Shown one piece after another: positions 25,979 to 39,119 of a DNA stretch of 64,000 bases. Positions within the stretch are counted from its first letter, which is position 1; every line of letters begins with the position of its first letter. The stretch is from contig JACBWW010000047.1 of assembly GCA_020086605.1 (NCBI GenBank), positions 601,995 through 665,994 of the forward strand. Reading direction: 5' to 3'. The position numbers and the translations under genes are program-made. The notes beneath the pieces were generated by a model, which did no database searches, was not told the origin of the DNA, and saw only the letters and a program-made list of their open reading frames with translations. This DNA is from Lanius collurio (lineage: Eukaryota > Chordata > Aves > Passeriformes > Laniidae).

Positions 25979-26882
25979 TGTAGCACCACCCCTCAGAGCA
26001 GAGTTCAAAACTGAGGCAGAGACTCGAGGTACAGCCATGCAGCCATTAAACCCTGCATATTGTGGACTACAGCCGTGGATAACTGACGATGCAGTGGTAC
26101 AGTGTAGGGTCTGACAAGCCCCTGTCCTGGCAGGAAGCCCTTGTTTAGATAAAGGGAACTGCAGCATCTCCAGATGTGGGGTCTGATAAGCCCCTGCCCT
26201 GGCAGGGAGGCCTGGAGATAAGGAGTTCACACAATCCCCCTGCAGGCCCCTCTTGGGGAAAGAGCGAGCCTCTTAGGTTACGGCAAGAAAAGACAGACCC
26301 CTGATCCTCTAGGAACCTCTATGTAAAATACCCTAATACCCACTGGTTTCTCACCCTTTCACAACCACCTCTGTACCCCCATAAAAGAGACCCCTCTGCC
26401 CCGAGTCGGCAGAGGATCTGTCTCTGGTCACCCCTTCGCGGAAGATGGAAGAACAAAGCTGCTTCTGCAGAACCACCAGAGAGTCCTCTCCTCTCTCTGT
26501 CCGGGCCTGGCCAGGGGGGTTTGCCTTGCAGAGCAGAGCTGAAATCACTGCTGAATCACTGAGAGCTGATGGCTGCTGAGCCAGGCACCTCTGCAGGCAC
26601 CCCCGGCCGAGGGCTGAGAGAAGCTACGACCCCCTGGGAGACGGTTCCTCATGGGATCACCTCTGCAGAGGGTTCCTGACGGGATCACCTCTGCAGAGGG
26701 TTCCTGACGGGATCACCTCTGCAGAGGGTTCCTCACGGGATCACCTCTGCAGAGGGTTCCTGACGGGATCACCTCTGCAGACGGTTCCTCACGGGATCAC
26801 CTCTCCGGGTCTGCTACGGCTTCTTGGGTCTGAGCCTCAGACCCCAGGCAGCACTGGCCGGGAGAACCCCCCGAGCATAACA
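25979..26882 (+). mobile_element. Probable solo LTR of an avian endogenous retrovirus (edges approximate)
   Basis: A GC-rich block with a sharp change of composition runs from about TGTAGCACCACCCC to GAGCATAACA. It has a TATA-like CCATAAAAGAGACC at about 26380 followed by CU-rich leader-like sequence, which suggests plus orientation. The upstream half holds an imperfect duplication (the GGGTCTGACAAGCCCCTG block near 26107 and its relative near 26177). The downstream part holds six copies of a 28-bp unit. I found no target-site duplication and no AATAAA signal, so the boundaries and the class are uncertain. No internal retroviral genes are present beside it. Confidence 0.5.
26643..26810 (+). 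repeat. 28-bp tandem repeat, 6 copies, within the LTR
   Basis: Copies start at 26643, 26671, 26699, 26727, 26755 and 26783. The unit is GGTTCCTGACGGGATCACCT followed by CTGCAGAG, with GAC/CAC/CAT variation at one site and AGAG/AGAC at the unit end. The even spacing and low divergence point to recent expansion. Confidence 0.96.
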
Positions 26883-27236
26883 ACTTTAGTACAGTACATA
26901 AACTTTAAAACCAGAGTCCCTGCTGCCAGGCTTTGATCTTGAGTGTCCATGACACAGCTGTATCTGCTGCTAGCTGCTGTTGATTGGTTGTCCTCGAGAA
27001 TTTCCCTTCAAGTACTGATGCAGCTGCTCTCAGTTTAGACTTTTGATGCCATGTCATACAAACCATCTAAAATACAGCCACCTTCAACTGTCTATACTAG
27101 AAACACAGACTATAATCTGTATGAGAAGCTACTTTGTCACAGGATGGGAAAATGAGAATTCAATTACTCTGTGAATAAACTGTAATATATGCTCATACTT
27201 ATATATGTGAAAGCCTGCAGGAACATATAAATGACC

Positions 27237-27253
27237 AAAAAAAAAAAAAAAGA
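27237..27253 (+). repeat. A-tract (17 A)
   Basis: A homopolymer run of 17 adenines on the plus strand, followed by GAGTAACCC. I see no retroposon body upstream of it. Confidence 0.9.
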
Positions 27254-28604
27254 GTAACCCATTCAACTCTCTTGAAATCCCTCCTGTCTTTATAGGACTT
27301 CCAGAATACCAGCAGCAACAGCCCAGAGTTACTCAATTATAAGTTTTCTCCCAAGACTTTTTCACAAGGGACAGTAAAGACCAAAATACAGAACTTCTGC
27401 AGAACAGAAAAATTTGCCTGTTCAGGAAAGGAAATAAACACATAACCAAAAGAAAGAGCAGAAGGCCAAAAACCTCAACAAACAGAAAAGACATTTTTCT
27501 TTGAAAAAAGAAAGCAAGTCTGCCAGGCCAAAAAAGCCACAATTCAAAAAGCCATTTATAAAATAATGCACTTGACAAAAGAAGTAGTACAATTATTTAC
27601 TGCTCACTATGAGAGTAGTTCTGCAATTTCATTCCAAGGCTCTTCAACCTGTACCCAAGCAGAAACTATTGAATGAGTGTCACATCCATGAATGACAGCT
27701 GTATTTTAGTGATACTTAACAGAGCCTGATTTAAGCATTTATTTGGCAGTTATTAAAAGCTGGTGTATGTATATTGATATCTGCAATAAGCATTTCTATA
27801 AATTCATTTTAATTCAATTTTTAACTGGAAATCCATTCTATGCTGATGGAAATCCTTGGAATATACAATGAGTATGAATGAACATTCATTGTTCCACCCA
27901 TCCAAGCCCAAATCTAATACAATCATTACCATTTTCAAGCCTGTACGAGCTCAATTTCCTACCACATAAAATTGATTTCACCCACTGAAATGGCAGCAAA
28001 GAACCACAGACCAGGTACACCTCTCACAGTGAGAGATTCCCTCATTTCCAGGGAACACAGGAATGCTGTTTGGCTCCAAGCAGCATATGCTTCAATTCAT
28101 AATGCTATTTATTCAGTTTTGTCACAAAGGGGTATTATCAACTTGAAAAAAGGCATTTCTTTGTGCAAAACATGTATCAACTGACTGCAAATTCAAGAAG
28201 TCTGTAACTGAAACATGTAGGTAGACTAAAAGTAGTATAAGAAAGAGTGCCCACCAGTCCACAGCTAAGCAATTTCTCTGATTCTCCATTTTTTAAAGTT
28301 CCAGCCTGGTAAAACTGATCATAATGTGGGGGTGGAAGATGTTTAAAAAAGACTCAATTGGTCTCCTTAAAGAACAAAGTAAAATTAAAAACAAAACCAA
28401 CCCGAAGCTTTGTGTGTACCTAAGTCTTATAAATAAACTGTAGATACAATCAGTAGATGAGGAAAACAGGAAACAATTATTTTTAAGAACTGACAGATTT
28501 AGCTGGAGTGAATTTAACTGTCAGTATAAATGCAAATCTCCATCCTTCTGCCCCCTTTACCCTTTTGATATTTCAATTTAGATAATTTTGCAAGTTACAA
28601 TCTT

Positions 28605-28649
28605 CCCCCCCACCTTTGCCCCTGTCGCCCCCCCCCCCCCTCTCCCCCC
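28605..28649 (-). repeat. C-tract with G-quadruplex potential on the minus strand
   Basis: The plus strand carries C7, C4, C13 and C6 runs. The minus strand therefore has four G-runs separated by loops of 7, 5 and 3 nt, which fits the standard quadruplex pattern. It lies in the sense strand of HECW2, so both the DNA and the pre-mRNA could fold. Confidence 0.85.
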
Positions 28650-31600
28650 ACAAAAGTCTGCATTTCCATAAAGATTTGAGGAGACTGAAATAAAACCTCA
28701 GAATACTTCTGTGTGCCTACAGTTTAATGGAGCTTTTAGAATGAATGAGACTCTATTAAGCAAACATCTACCTAAGAGGAGAAGAACTGATGGTCAGGCC
28801 AGCTCAAAGGCAATGCCTTTTGCTCGCTGACTGTCCTAAGCAGGTCCTTAAGGAGGAGGTGCCATTACCAAAAACATGTCAATACTATGTTTCTCAGATA
28901 CACCTTTTCAAGTTCAACTTAAGGTGTCAAATAGCTATGAATGCAATCTTTGCAGAAACTACAGAGATTGAAAACCCTAAAGATTTTCTCCTCCAGAAAA
29001 CACCTGCTATACATTTTTTATATCACTTCCTTATAATCCACAGAAAAAGTGCCAAGAATAAGAAAAAACCCAAGTTGTTTGTCTGTATTAAACACAAAAA
29101 AATCTTCAGCCTAAATTAACCAGGCAGAAAGTCAGCAGGGATGTATATGAAGGTGTTGATGACACTGCCCTCTCTACTTACAGGATAAATCACTTTTAAT
29201 ACTCGAAACACTTCAGCTCTAAACCAAACGAGTTCTGTTGCTTAACAGCAAATTTTGTCTTTTACAAACCATAAAATAGCACCATGCAAACATTTCCAAG
29301 TCAAATAACTTGTTTTAAAGAATGAAGATTGCAATCTTACATCCTGCTTCAGATTTTCCTCCGATACATGTTTTAGGTCAGAACTTCATGCTTGCACACT
29401 ATGTCAGAACTCTTACAGCTGCACCAACTGCTTTACTATTTTTTTTGAAAACAATAAAATGATGTTAAGGAAACATTTTAGCTGGATTATTCAAGAAACA
29501 GAGCACTTCATCATTTCAGTAAAAAGAAGTCAGATTGGTAAGTAGTTACTGTGCTCTGGATGAATTCTTTTCCACAACTGTGTAAATCAGATTACTTAAT
29601 TTATACCAACAGGTTATTAAGAGAAGATGCCTGCATTTGTTAAGGTGCAGCAAGACATCAGTAGGACACTTAGACATATTTTAAGCCTTTCAAATTCCCT
29701 CTCTCCTTAAAGCTGAACTGCAGGGCAATCACTGAAGTGGTCAAGGTGAGGAGCTCTGAGGAAACACAAGCTATGCCAGGGAACAGCCTCAGAGCCAGAG
29801 ACACGCACTAAATTTCAACTAGAAAGGAAGAGGAAGACAGACTGAAAAAACTTCCTATTTAACAGTTTGTTGATTTACAGTTTACAATCCTAACCACACT
29901 CAAGAGAAGAGAAAAGCAGTTAAGAGTCCTAAGGAGCACCACTTTGACAACAAAGGTACTCCTGGGGCTACTGGCACACGCCACCATCGCCTGCAAGTGC
30001 ATCCCAGGGCACACTTGGCTGAGTCTGGTCTGTGCTCTCGACATGAGAAAATTGTTTGTGCCAGAGCCCAGACCACTGAGGAGTCAGAGACACCAAAGCT
30101 ATCACCAGCCACGCCTCCTCTCCTTGCGAGCACACATTACAATTCATTAGCTCACTGAGCACATGCTGTAATGTTTTCTCCTTGCAGGATTATTACTGCA
30201 TTTGCTGCCTTTCTCAGTTTCTGCAGTAAATGAAGCAGAAATCCTTCAGAGGCTAAATGAACAATTAATGAAAAGACAACAATATAAAGTGGGCTATATA
30301 AAGATGAGGCTTATTATGTATTAATACTTTTACTATTAAATATGCATGACTTTTTAATAAGTAGAGCTAAAAATAGAGACATGTATCACAGGATTTCTCC
30401 AGGCTGTACAATTTTCATTCATCTTTATCCTGCAAAAAAATGGACCCTTGCTGAAAGGATTCTCACTGCACATTTTTCCATTGCTATCACTGGCCCTAAT
30501 TCATCAATCCACAAAAAATCCCAGCCTCTGGGATCCTGGCATAAAGGGTTTTTAAGATCTCCACCCTCTGCCACAAGCCTTGAAGGACTGTTCAGCTAAG
30601 TCTGCTCACCCATCTCCCAACAGGCACAGGTCTCTCAGCAGCCCAGTCCCCATCTGCAATTTGTGTGTTTAGAAAGAATCCATTTGTAAGAAGACTCCTA
30701 CATTGGATAACAAACAGCAAACAGCAGCAGATGTCTCCACTAGACTTACCAAAAAACCCTCAAGTAACTACTTACATCTTTAACTTTTCATCTTAATATT
30801 TCATTTTTAAGAATAAAATGTATTCTCCTCATTCTTTGGCTCCCCACCAAGAAAGGAAATCTAAAATTAAACCAAATGCATCAAATTTTCTGATTGGATT
30901 TTAACGTTCATTTTTAACATCAAGTCATGTTACAGATACAACAGAACAAAGGATTTCAATAAAGACTGCACTAGTTCTGGCTGAGGGTGCACACATTCAG
31001 GAACACACCACAATTCTATATAAATCCACCCCAGGGCGTAGGTGCTACAGCCACAGGAAACGGAAGAAGATTGAAATTAGTGTTTATAAATACAGCCAAG
31101 AAATCCCAGTACACATACCACCAAATATATAAACAGAAGTTCAGACAATCTCATCTGGAGGCATAAATTTCCTACACTTATTTATATTGGGGAATTTTTT
31201 TTAGACATTTTGCATTGTGCATTCATGTTTTTAAAGTGACCTTGGTGTGTTTAAACCAAAGGACTTTCTTTGATTGAGTAAAGAGTTGCTAATGCTGTGT
31301 TGACAAAAGGAAACAAAGAAATCATAGCACACCACATCCTACTATCATCTTAAATTACCCTGAAATCTGTATTTTAAAATTAATTCTTGTTTGATTTTGA
31401 ATGTAATCTATTTCTCAATGTGCAACTATAAAATGTAATTTAATCCACATCAGATATATTCGTAATTAAAAAGCAAAACCAAACCACATTACAGCAGGAG
31501 CAACTTTCAGCTTTTTATAGATGAAGTTTTAAATCACACAGCTATTACAATTTTAATCTTTTTTTAAAGGAGAACAGTAAAACAGGTGCAGTAACATGAT

Positions 31601-32066
31601 AGTGATTTTCACTGAAATGTCCTTGGCTTGCTCTTTAAGAAAACAATTCAGGATATGAGCTTTGCACAGATCTACAGCTACCTAAAACTTATAATTCAAT
31701 TAAAATTCACATGATTTACTGGAAACACAGAACTTTATAAGTAAAGTGTATTTCTTCCCCCCTTCTCCAGATTCAGCCTAGTAAACACTCAAGATTTATC
31801 TTTGTTTTTCTTATGACACATTATACTCATAATGATCAGAAACACCAATTTTTTCAGATTTTTCAGAAAACAGTCATTTACAGAACAAAAAAGAAAAAGA
31901 AATTGACATATTTTGTTATTTTTTATGTCCTTAGTATTCACAAATGCATTTTGGGCTTCAAACACACTGTCCTCCCTCCCCTACCATCCAGGATCCAGTT
32001 GCTCAATATTTCCAGTGCAAATCTCCTAGCTTAATGTCCCAAAAACAGTACAAAATCCTTTGTAGG

Positions 32067-32084
32067 AAAAAAAAAAAAAAAAAA
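32067..32084 (+). repeat. A-tract (18 A)
   Basis: A homopolymer run of 18 adenines. It puts lysine runs into short open frames in this interval, which argues against those frames being genes. Confidence 0.9.
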
Positions 32085-35000
32085 TTATTGAAAATAGCAA
32101 TATACAATTTGATCAAAACCCAACAACATAAACAAGAAAAGAAATTAAGAAAATGGGGCAAAAAGTAAAAGATAAACTATACTGGTTGGTTTTTTCCCTT
32201 ATTAATGGAAATGTCCCTGCATTGTCCTGCATTTGGAAGTTGACTTCACAGGGTGACCTTCCCAAAAATCAAGATGCAATGCAGTTTTCTGGTTAGATAA
32301 TGTCACTGCCTCTGTGTCAGCCCTTCACTTTTGCCAAATTACCACTGCCAACCTCTGTTGTAGGTTATTACTAAGCAGAATTAAAGAGAAATCACTCAAA
32401 ACAAATACCCACATACTGACTGGACTTGACAGTTTGCCAAAATTACAATGTCATTATTTGAAAATGTATGATTGAAGTCTCCTATCAACACTGCTGGTTA
32501 GCTGGTGTATTTCTATGTAGTTTGAGACTGCTTTGATTTTTTAAAATTGTTTGCCTAATAAATCATATGACCATATGGTTATAGACAAATTACTGTTTAT
32601 TACCACTAAATTATTTTAACCCTGTGATGCAAGTACAGTGGCTGAGTAAGAAAAAAATGTCAGGTTTAGGCAACCACCCTTTATCAGGTTTCAGAACAGC
32701 CCTTTTAAGCTGTTTTTCCTGAACTGCAGCAGCAGCCCAATCAAGCAGAGGATGTTGCTGTACTTCACTAACAATCCTACACCTCCACCACGCTGTAATG
32801 CAAACACAAACCTCAGATTAACACACAAACAAATCTTACAGCTGCCAACACCAAAAACCCGTGGAGCATGTTGGAACTGCAAAAGAATACCAGTTTGCAG
32901 AGAAAGCAGCAGTACAACAGAAAAACACATTTTAAAATAATGCTGAACCCAGAAGCTGAACCCTTCAGAAAAATCAAATACCATAAGAAGCAGCACTTAG
33001 CTACTCTTACTAATTGGTCACAATCAATGTCTGGGTGACAACACAGGTCTGATGTTGAAGTGCAGTAGTTTCATAGACACTGATAAAGCAAATCACTCAT
33101 TCTTTCCAAAGGCCTCACTGGAATACCCCCAACACACATCAGTGAAACCAACTACAGCTGGAAAAGCAGCAACTGCTGAAAATGGCTCAGCAAGCCCCTG
33201 ATACTAATGTAACATAGACTGTACTACTTAACTTCAAATTAATATCCTTATTTGACATGGCAAAAGTTTTTAATCCAAGTGTTGTAATACTGAGCCACTG
33301 GAATGTCATCTTCCACTAGTACTGACTGTAGGAAACAAAGCAGAATATTCTTGAAGTCCTTAATACAAATACAATTACTTTGACTCCATTTCTCTTTGAT
33401 CACAGAGGAACACATATACCAGTGCTGCTGACATCCCATCAGATGCTGCATCTTGTCTAAAACAAAAAAAGAGCTTCAATTATAGAACATGCTATTCTCA
33501 AACTTACTTTCTAGTATTTCTTATATGTAAAGAAAAAAATTACTTTACAGCTGTATCCAACCTAACAAAGAGGTAAAAGTGGCTCCCACTGCAGCTGACC
33601 ATATGTCACACCCAACTCTGAGCAGATATACACGACATATGCTCACATCAACAGCTTTTCATGAAAATAACTTCTTAAACCTATTACTTTGCTTCACCAA
33701 AAGTGCTGGATTATCAACCCCCATCTGTGCTGCAATGGATTGGCAGCATAAATTTGGCTCATCACTGTAATTGTGTGTCTTCCTTAATACTTTACTTCAG
33801 AACTACAGCTCCTGAAGGAAATGGTGATAGAAGACCTAGCAAAGGTACACCTAAAGTGGCAGAGCATGCTTGGGGCATTTAAGGGTTATGATATGCCAAC
33901 TGATACTTCTGGTGCAAGAGAAAAACCCCAGGAAAACACTCCAAACTTCAATGCAAACTGGCAAACATTTATTTTAGAATAAAGACAAAGGACTGGCACA
34001 CACAACAATAAGCAGTTTCCAAACTGAAGGACTGCACAATTGCACAAGATGAAATATTAAAATTTACTTTCTTTGCTATGAGCTTTAGTGATGTTGCAAA
34101 CCTCTCAGGTCCTGAACTACAGGAGCAGCCAGAAGCTGCATGTGCCTGGGTATGTTAAGATGGGATGTACTCAGTCTGGAATTGTCTTTGTCTCTCCCAG
34201 AGCACTGTCCATCAAGGCAGGGGGAAGCTGGTGAGGATCTGCTGGAGTTCAGCTCTGGCCAGCAGATGCAGGGAGCAGCAGCTACACACAAGCAAATCGA
34301 CGGGCTGTTAAAAAAGTGTTAATAGCACACTCAGTGGTTGGACAGACTGTTCTGCAGGGGGAGAGACGTGATAATTACAAGATCAGAAAATACTGCCACA
34401 GATCCATCAGGGAACTTCCATGAGAGTCAGAAAATTAAACAGTTCCCACGTCATGCCACCAGCCTTTCAGAGCTGATCAGATCCTGCAATTCTTGCATTT
34501 CACTCTTCTAAGAGTCCCACTTCTTCTCTTGTGTGAACAGAGAATGCAGAGTGTCTCCAGGCCCCAGTGCCTGAAAAACTCTGGGGTTTTATGCTCTAAC
34601 CACATCCTTGGAAAAGAGTATGTCATGGGCACCACATCTGAACCAGCATCCAGCTATGATGGATATACTAAGAAATGTATGATAGGACTCATTGTTGGTT
34701 TGTGTTTATTTTACTAGGCAAGCCTACTGGAAATTTAAGCCACAGTACCTTTAAGGACAGTACCTTCTGCTACCTACAGGCTACTGGGAGGATTTAATCA
34801 AGAATGCATGATATAACAGACACTGAAATTCCTGGAAATTACAGAATGCTGCGGAGGGTGTCACAGGATGTCACACAGCCAGGCAACAGAAATAAAGTGA
34901 TTTAAGCATATGAGACCAGAAACATAAGTAGTGAAAAATACATGACTCCTTAATGCTTAAAAAGTATAATTTTGGATATTGTCTATATTTAGTGAGCAAG

Positions 35001-35751
35001 AACCAAACAGGTCCAAATATAACATGAGCTTTTATAGCTGTCTTACAATCCACATACAGACTGAGGAAACTTTTCTGTGCTAAGGCACAAATATGTCTTC
35101 CAGTTATTTTTAGTGGAGCACACAGTAAAATGCAATTTAGCTTTATCCAGAAACAGTGTGGCCAGTGAAACATCATTCCTAAAGTTCCAACTGCAGCCAG
35201 AGGATATTTCCCCCCAACATTCAGTGGCTCAACTCAAGCACACACACAAACATCTGCTGACCAGGTAAAGGCAAGTTCAACACCTGCTGAAGTTGAGGTC
35301 CCTCTCTGCCACACTGGAGTGCTTGGGATCAGCAGCAGATTGGAAGGCTTATTCAGCACCAGGGTAAAGCCTAAAATGCAATGTGACTGAGGTCTTTCAA
35401 ATAAAAGAGAATTCTCATGACAAAAAGCTCTAACAAAATTGAGATCTCACTTTGTTTTAAACACCAAATGAAACAAGCTCAGAAATACATTTCATGTAGT
35501 GAATATGGTTTTACCCACTTCAGATTTTCAACGTGAAGATGTCATTTCTTATAAGCACCGAGTCTCACCTCACAGCACACAAGAGCCATAGGTAAGGTGG
35601 TTATTTCTTCTTACCCAGAATTCATAATGATTCCATTATTAATCCACAGTTGGAGTTCAGTTATGACTAAACTCTTCCATTATTAATAGACTGACAGTGG
35701 AATATTCAGCTTAGCACAATCTACTCACTCATGGGCATTAAACAGTTGCTC

Positions 35752-35836
35752 TGTGGGTGTTTTGGGAGCTTTTTTGGGGTGTTGGTTCTTTGGGTGTTTT
35801 TTTGTGGTTTGATTGGTTGGTGGGGTATTTTTAAGC
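35752..35836 (+). repeat. G/T-rich low-complexity tract
   Basis: About 85 bp consist almost only of G and T (TGTTTTGGGAGC, TTTTTTGGGGTGTTGG, GGTTTGATTGGTTGGTGGGG). This low-complexity sequence has no identifiable element around it. Confidence 0.7.
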
Positions 35837-38628
35837 ATTATGATTTCCAATTAGTCAAAACCACGGTGTAGACACCCTGCATTTCATAACATGCCATTCT
35901 GTTTGCTAAAGATGAAGATAGAAGTAGGTGAGATATTGGAAATACAAGATCTATTTTACATCTAACATCACCCTCATATAATCACAGTTGTGGTTTTTAA
36001 AGAGAACTTTAGTTTACAAAGGGCAGGATTTACTAGGGAGCAAGAAAGGCAGAGTGAAGAGGCATGAACTGGTCAGAGGAATCTGAATACACACAATAAA
36101 ATTTCCTAAATGAGGAAACTTCTAGGACTCAATCTCTGATCCTAATGTTTTTCTGTGAAATCAGTATGAAAACCACAGAAACTACTACTACTTTAAAGCA
36201 TATTTTTCATTACTTCTAGATTTGGGGCTCTTCCTCCTCCACTTGCTTTAAGGTTCCTTATCAGAATTTGTCACCATCATCTTAACCATCCCTGAAACAC
36301 CTTTTGAAGTATGATACAGTAAGAAAATGGTTTAAACTCTCCTGACACATTCAACTGAGAATTTCTATATAAAGCTCTCCTCAGTTCTCCTTCACAGTAT
36401 CCCCGACACCTTCTCAAGTTGGTACCTAAGAGATGTTAGCACTGTATTGCCATGAACTATGTGAATATTTAAAATTACTTTCAAAATATTTATGAAAAAA
36501 GACTGAAGAATATTGTCAGAATTCATACTGTTGATCTTGTTTCCAATTACTTATTTTTAATACATACCACTAGGAACTAGGATTTGAAAAACCAAATGAC
36601 AAAACATTACGAACAAGCTACGCTGCCAGGAACAGTTTTCCAGACCCTGTTTTATTTGAGAGAAAAACTGTAACCCCTCAATAAACAGCGGATTTTATTA
36701 GCATGTTGTTTGTTAATTCATACAATTTGTGTGTAACCAATGAATTAAATTGACAGAACTACCTTGAAATGCATAATTAGCGATTTAGAGAAGCAGAGAA
36801 CTAATGATTTACTCAATCCAGTCTACAAAAGTAGACTTTGAAATTAAAAATTAATAAGCTATTAATAGGATGAAACAGCTTGTGACTCATTGTCTAACAA
36901 AGGAAACATGTCAGGGAACAAAAAAAAAGAAAAAAAATCATTAGACTCCAAGTATGACTTTTTAAAGCTATATGCACTAGCAACTTATTTCAGTTATTAA
37001 ACACAACAAGGTGACATGTTGTCCAAACCAAGCAAACAAAATCCGCAAAAAGAAGGAAATATGCCAACCTTGAAAACATAACCAACATGTTTTGTTTACC
37101 ATGGCCAGCAAGGTAAGAACCAGCTGTATCAGAAGATAAGTCCTGTCCTAAAAATCAAAGGAAAAAAGGGGAAGCCCTCTTGCACGTCATAACTGAAGAG
37201 ATCTCTTCACTAAAAATTTTCTTTATGCTTTTTACTACCCCTTTTTCTGTTTTCCTGAAGTTTTTATCATCAGAAATCTTAGTGTATTTCACTTGATCTA
37301 ATCCCACATCTGCAAAGCAGAAACATAACAGAAGAAAATGAGCATGTTTTGATTGTAAAGGTGTAGTTTGCAAAAACCCACAAATTTTGTCACCTGCACG
37401 TACTCTCACCATTCTCTTTTGACTCATGGAAAATATTAGTCTGTGCCCTGCAGGATGTGGAAGCATAATAGTTTGAAACTAAGCATTTGATTAGAGAGAT
37501 TGAAGTTTATTTCAGCAATGACTCACTAAGATAACAATGCCAAAGTTCTTTTTAAATTAAATACTTAAACTGGACTGCTCTCAAATATTGTGGTGTTTTT
37601 GATAAAATCCAATCTATCTATCAGGGGAAATCCACTCTTTTTACAATAGTTTCTTACAAAACAATAATCTTTCTTGTCCTTCTTCTGAGGAAAGCTTAAA
37701 CTAAAGGGGCAGAAAGTCCAGCTTCTGTTGGTCAAGGACCTGGACCACAGCAGTATATTGCCAAAATTCTTAATCTCACACTGCATTTATGACTATTAGA
37801 ATTTACAGCTACAAACACTAAACACACTCACAATCTGGCATGCTTGCAGCATTCTCTTTATTTCCTTCTTCTCCTAAAGATAACAGTCTCAACTCTCTTT
37901 ATTCACTTTTTAGGAACAGCATTTTTCCATGCCTCCAATTACCAAAATTTATTGCAGTGATCAAGTGCGTGTTCCTGAGGCCCTTTGATGCAGTGCAAAG
38001 AGAATGTGTAAGTTTGAGGGTAATCACTCAACCCTTCCAGCCCTCAAAAGAGATCATCTGAACACAGCGAAGTAAGTAAAAGGAAGACTTATTTTATCAC
38101 AGGTCAGTCTTTTACATATATGATCTCCTCCCATACAAAGAAAAGTGTCCCATCTTATGTCTCCAAAAGAATTCACTCTCAGAAAATCATTTGTGATGTT
38201 TCTGATAAACCAGTACAATGCCAGCAAAGTTGGCCAAAAATAATGGAAGACTAGTCCAAATTGCCTAACTGGGTAAGACTACCAAACTCCCTACAGTAAG
38301 TGGCTAACATTCTCTATTTTTGTGTCAAAATATTTATCAGGTTTTCCCCAACAGTAGCTACACTGACTTTATTAATACAGTCGTTAATATCTGTAGTGCA
38401 CTCTATTGTCTCATACACAATGTGTCTTTCATTCTGACCTGATCCCTACTTTTGGAGTAATACAAATAAAAAAGGGCAGTACAACATATGCCAAAAAACA
38501 AACCCTACGGAGAGTATCAGCCATCTCTGACTCTCCCACCCAGCCTCTCCTTTCCTCTTCTCCACTCTCTGACAGATTTTCTGTCACCACAGCCCTGGGA
38601 TGGAGAACCCTTCTCAGCCCTGCTCTCC

Positions 38629-38740
38629 TGTCAGCGATTGAAGCACGGATCCAGACTGGCAGGGAATCAGAACCGTTTATTCAAAGGAATGAGCTGACTT
38701 TATACACTTTTCCAAGGCACACCATGTCCTTAAATGGCGT
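38629..38740 (-). mobile_element. Partial LTR, 3' end (endogenous retrovirus)
   Basis: On the minus strand this reads GTGTATAAAGTCAGC (TATA-like), then GAATAAACGG (poly(A) signal at 38681-38676), and ends in GATCCGTGCTTCAATCGCTGACA-type sequence with a terminal ...TGACA at 38633-38629. Order and spacing suit the R/U5 end of an LTR. The other end seems cut by the neighbouring LTR at 38741. No internal retroviral sequence is recognisable. Confidence 0.5.
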
Positions 38741-39119
38741 TGTTAAAAAAGGGACCGCACTCCCGGTTCTAAAGTGATTTCAGCATTTATTCTGTGGCCT
38801 AAAGCACAGGGGCCCGCGGGCAGAGCCCACGCCGATGGGCCGGGGAAGGCAGAGCAGGAGCGCTCCCGGTCAGCCACGAGCTGGATGCTGCAGAGCTGGG
38901 GCTGCATCTTCTTCTTCAGAGCAGGGGTGTTCCCGATGTCCAAGGTCGGGCGGCACACCTTGCTGACCTGGATGCTCCCTTTTTATACTGAATTTTGTCC
39001 CTTTGGATTGGTCTCTGTTTGGATTCTTCATTTGCATGAAGGTTAAGGTGCTAATTGGTTCTTAAGGGTTTAGTCCAGGCTGGCTCGCTGCTTGGGGGGG
39101 AGTGCACTTAGGTGTAACA
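38741..39119 (-). mobile_element. Solo LTR of endogenous retrovirus type, sense to HECW2
   Basis: The 379-bp block starts TGTTAAAAAAGG and ends GGTGTAACA, so it has 5-bp inverted ends (TGTTA/TAACA). On the minus strand a TATA box (AGTATAAAAAGGGAGC, about 38990-38974) is followed about 190 nt later by AATAAA at 38791-38786. That is the order expected in an LTR with promoter and polyadenylation site. The interior is GC-rich. No target-site duplication was found, so either one flank has changed or it was inserted into the older LTR at 38629. It points in the same direction as HECW2 transcription. Short open frames across it are not genes. Confidence 0.6.

Noticed and set aside
25182..26882. A longer LTR starting at TGTTATCACGG to match the TAACA end
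   Set aside because: It would be 1.7 kb long, the composition changes only near 25979, and no target-site duplication supports it.
27333..27578. 81-codon minus-strand ORF rich in Phe and Leu
   Set aside because: It is the translation of A-rich/T-rich low-complexity DNA and not a credible membrane protein.
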